6,616 nucleotides of DNA from Ruminococcaceae bacterium UBA5450 (GTDB lineage Bacteria > Bacillota > Clostridia > Oscillospirales > Acutalibacteraceae): positions 420 to 7,035 of the forward strand of contig DIQY01000064.1 of the NCBI GenBank assembly GCA_002424295.1. The letters are read 5' to 3'. The notes under the pieces are model-generated. The model saw nothing but the letters and a program-made list of their open reading frames with translations, searched no databases and had not been told where the DNA came from. Position numbers and translations under genes: made by a program. Shown piece by piece: positions 4,942 through 6,616 of the stretch (its first letter is position 1; every line of letters begins with the position of its first letter).

Positions 4942-5682
4942 TCAATCCCCAGAAGAAGTCTGATCAGAAGGATTCGTTAAATAAGCGTTAATGCCTTCAA
5001 AAATTGCCTGCGCAATTTTTTCCTGATATTCTGAATCATTTAAAAGTTTTGCTTCAGAATCATTTGAGAGAAAGCCGCATTCCACTAAAACCGCCGGACT
5101 TTGCGCGTGCCAAAGAAGATAAATACTGCTGGTAGCCGGCTTTAACTGGCGTTCATTATCCGGCTGAACAGAATTTACAATGCTCGCTCGAATGGATTCT
5201 GCAAGAGTCTTACTTTGCGTATCATTTTTGGAATAAAAAATTTGTGCGCCACTGTATCTGCTTTCGCTAAAATAATTTTGATGAATACTGATAAAAACAG
5301 CGCCAGGAGTTCCTTGTAAAATAGCAAGTCGCTGATGGATATCAGATGTTTTGCGTTCATGTATGGTAGACAACTTAGGGTCTCCTAAAGAAATATCGCT
5401 GTCTCGAGTCATGATTACCTGATAACCGGAATCCGATAGCTTTTTTTTCAGCATTTGGGTAATTGCCAAATTCAGATCTTTTTCAGGCAACTGGGATTTT
5501 CCAGTTGCGCCTCCATCTTCCCCACCGTGCCCTGCATCAAGAATAATCGGTGGATTGGGATTAACTTTTGCCGCTGCAAGTTTAGCTGCCTGATGATAGG
5601 AACAAAAAGTTAACGTTAAAAGCCCTGTACAACAGAGAGCCAAAGCCAAAATAGTCAATTTGTTTTTTCGGGAATGCTTCAT
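4942..5682 (-). CDS. cwlD: N-acetylmuramoyl-L-alanine amidase, CwlD type (spore cortex)
   Basis: The protein has 246 residues from the ATG at 5682-5680. A basic N-terminus and a hydrophobic segment (about 9-26) form a signal anchor, so the enzyme works outside the membrane. Residues 46-240 are an Amidase_3 domain with zinc ligands H52 (DAGHGGEDGG), E67 (LPEKDLNL) and H134 (ISIHQN), and the catalytic Glu E201 (VLVECGFLSN). The insert with TRDSDISL and ERKTSDIHQR (92-118) resembles B. subtilis CwlD (TREADFDL...RKAEDLRQR) more than vegetative amidases, and the length is close to its roughly 237 residues. CwlD removes peptide stems from muramic acid so that muramic-delta-lactam can form in the cortex, which is needed for germination. 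A GTG at 5691 is in frame but overlaps the ribosome site. A sporulation-type promoter candidate lies upstream. A generic amidase is the alternative, but the similarity and the other sporulation gene favour CwlD. Confidence 0.85.
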   Translation of the reverse strand: MKHSRKNKLTILALALCCTGLLTLTFCSYHQAAKLAAAKVNPNPPIILDAGHGGEDGGATGKSQLPEKDLNLAITQMLKKKLSDSGYQVIMTRDSDISLGDPKLSTIHERKTSDIHQRLAILQGTPGAVFISIHQNYFSESRYSGAQIFYSKNDTQSKTLAESIRASIVNSVQPDNERQLKPATSSIYLLWHAQSPAVLVECGFLSNDSEAKLLNDSEYQEKIAQAIFEGINAYLTNPSDQTSSGD

Positions 5683-5687
5683 TTTTT

Positions 5688-5695
5688 TCACCGCC
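5688..5695 (-). promoter_or_regulatory. cwlD ribosome binding site (decides the start)
   Basis: GGCGGTGA on the minus strand, 5 bases before the ATG at 5682, matches the anti-Shine-Dalgarno except for one C. It covers the alternative GTG at 5691. Confidence 0.6.
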
Positions 5696-5702
5696 CGAAA
5701 AA

Positions 5703-5731
5703 AATATATGCGCTAAAAATAGCAATCATAC
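5703..5731 (-). promoter_or_regulatory. Candidate sporulation promoter of cwlD (sigma-E/sigma-G like)
   Basis: On the minus strand, CATATATT (5710-5703) has one mismatch to the sigma-E -10 CATACANT. Fourteen bases upstream, GTATGAT (5731-5725) fits the sigma-G -35 pattern GHATRWN and only partly the sigma-E -35. B. subtilis cwlD is reported under both factors. A start near 5697 would give a leader of only about 15 bases. Confidence 0.4.
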
Positions 5732-5768
5732 AAAAAGCAGTCTGTTCTTTTGCAAAACAGACTGCTTT
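5732..5768 (-). terminator. Rho-independent terminator after the MATE gene
   Basis: A 13-bp stem pairs 5734-5746 (AAAGCAGTCTGTT) with 5756-5768 around a 9-base loop. On the minus strand it ends in TTTTT (5736-5732). It ends the MATE transcript 19 bases after its stop codon and directly abuts the cwlD promoter candidate, so cwlD is likely transcribed on its own. Confidence 0.9.
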
Positions 5769-5786
5769 AAAAATATCCATCTAAGT

Positions 5787-6616
5787 TTAAAATTTAGAAA
5801 ATATTTTTTTCTTAATTCGATTATGCAACAGAATACTTGCGATGCAAGAGAAAAACTCTGCAATTGGGAAAGCATACCAAATTGACGGCAAAGAGTGTGT
5901 TAATACGGACAGCAGATAGGCAGCCGGAAGTAAAATGCAAAGTTGTCTTAGCAAAGAGACTAAAAGGCTGTACGTTCCCTTCCCCACTGCCTGAAATTCG
6001 CCCGAGAACGTGATTCCGATAGCAGCCGGGATAAAACAGAGACTGATCGTTTTAAGCGCAGGGATACCTATTGAAAGCATCATATCGGAAGCATTGAAAA
6101 TTCCCAGTAACAAATTTGGAATTGTCCAAAACACGACAACGCCAATCATCATAATAACCACAGCGATAATGGTTCCGTAGCGAAGGCAGTCTTTCATACG
6201 GCTTTTATTTTGTGCGCCAAAATTATACCCTATAATCGGCATAATTCCTTGATTTAGTCCAAAAACAGGCATAAAAACAAAAGATTGCAGCTTAAAATAG
6301 ACACCAAAAAAAGCAACTGCTGTTTCGGTATAGGACATCAAAATCGCATTAATTCCCATGACCATCACAGAACCAATAGACTGCATTACAATCGCAGGCA
6401 GTCCAACTTCGTAGATGTTTTTAATAATTCTTCCATTTATATGAAAATGATGAAAAGAAACAGTAATTTCGTGTTCTTTTTTGGTAAGAACTATAAGTGC
6501 TACTATCATTGAAAGAATTTGTCCCAAAACAGTAGCAATTGCTGCACCGGCTACACTCATTCTTGGAACTCCAAATAATCCGAAGATAAAAATAGGATCC
6601 AAGATAATATTGGTAA
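5787..6616 (-). CDS. MATE-family efflux transporter, C-terminal 275 residues (start beyond window)
   Basis: The frame stays open through the right edge. The TTG at 6602 is not a start, because it lies inside the family motif N-I-I-L-D-P-I-F-I-F, which is internal in MATE proteins. Visible are the end of the first six-helix half (VAGAAIATVLGQ and the following helix), then the second half with EVGLPAIVMQSIGS, a GLNQGIMPIIGYNFGAQ signature and about six more hydrophobic segments. It ends in a basic tail (NRIKKKIFSKF). MATE proteins of about 450 residues export cationic drugs or metabolites in exchange for Na+ or H+ across the cytoplasmic membrane. The substrate cannot be read from sequence. It has its own terminator and no visible functional link to cwlD. 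Confidence 0.92.
   Translation of the reverse strand, partial: TNIILDPIFIFGLFGVPRMSVAGAAIATVLGQILSMIVALIVLTKKEHEITVSFHHFHINGRIIKNIYEVGLPAIVMQSIGSVMVMGINAILMSYTETAVAFFGVYFKLQSFVFMPVFGLNQGIMPIIGYNFGAQNKSRMKDCLRYGTIIAVVIMMIGVVVFWTIPNLLLGIFNASDMMLSIGIPALKTISLCFIPAAIGITFSGEFQAVGKGTYSLLVSLLRQLCILLPAAYLLSVLTHSLPSIWYAFPIAEFFSCIASILLHNRIKKKIFSKF

Noticed and set aside
5175..5360. 61-codon minus-strand frame
   Set aside because: It lies wholly inside cwlD on the same strand in another frame.
6285..6512. 75-codon plus-strand frame
   Set aside because: It is antisense within the conserved MATE coding region, with no ribosome site and low-complexity Asn/His/Ser-rich content.

Overview
The window looks like a chromosomal housekeeping and sporulation stretch from a low-GC, endospore-forming member of the Clostridia. 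An Oscillospirales/Ruminococcaceae-type genome is my guess, not a demonstrated placement. The evidence is AT-rich intergenic DNA, strong AGGAGG-type ribosome binding sites, two sporulation genes (spoIIM and cwlD), and the tail of what looks like a SCIFF-peptide radical SAM maturase, a clostridial hallmark. I see no phage, IS, CRISPR, rRNA or tRNA sequence.

Layout. Plus strand: bases 1-156 are the last 51 codons of the SCIFF-maturase-like gene, closed by a strong terminator (186-228). A 355-base gap (157-511) holds XerD-arm-like AT-rich repeats, two candidate promoters, a possible leader hairpin and a doubtful 34-codon frame. Then come spoIIM (518-1153) and a xerD-like recombinase (1198-2088), probably one operon. 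A 17-bp bidirectional terminator (2118-2154) separates these from a second, convergent tyrosine recombinase on the minus strand (2167-3162). Upstream of that gene lies a perfect 13-bp inverted repeat (3176-3205). A small cysteine-rich gene (3346-3531, plus) is divergent from the recombinase and overlaps the 3' end of radA tail to tail. The minus strand continues with radA (3482-4858), cwlD (4942-5682), a terminator (5732-5768) and the C-terminal 275 codons of a MATE-family transporter that runs off the right edge.

How the genes fit together. Two functions dominate: chromosome maintenance and recombination (two Xer-family recombinases, RadA) and spore formation (SpoIIM in engulfment, CwlD in cortex peptidoglycan modification). 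The spoIIM-xerD adjacency recalls the spoIIM-fur-ripX/xerD order of Bacillus subtilis. Both spoIIM and cwlD carry sigma-E-like promoter candidates, which suits their roles.

The points most worth checking are: a dif-like 11-6-11 palindrome at the promoter and leader of the second recombinase; repeats resembling the XerD arm upstream of the spoIIM-xerD operon; a histidine-to-tyrosine change in the catalytic HxxR motif of the XerD-like protein, while the neighbouring recombinase is fully canonical; and the cysteine-rich gene with its 50-bp antisense overlap with radA. I see no convincing multi-gene novel system. The most original signal is the recombinase-linked palindrome.
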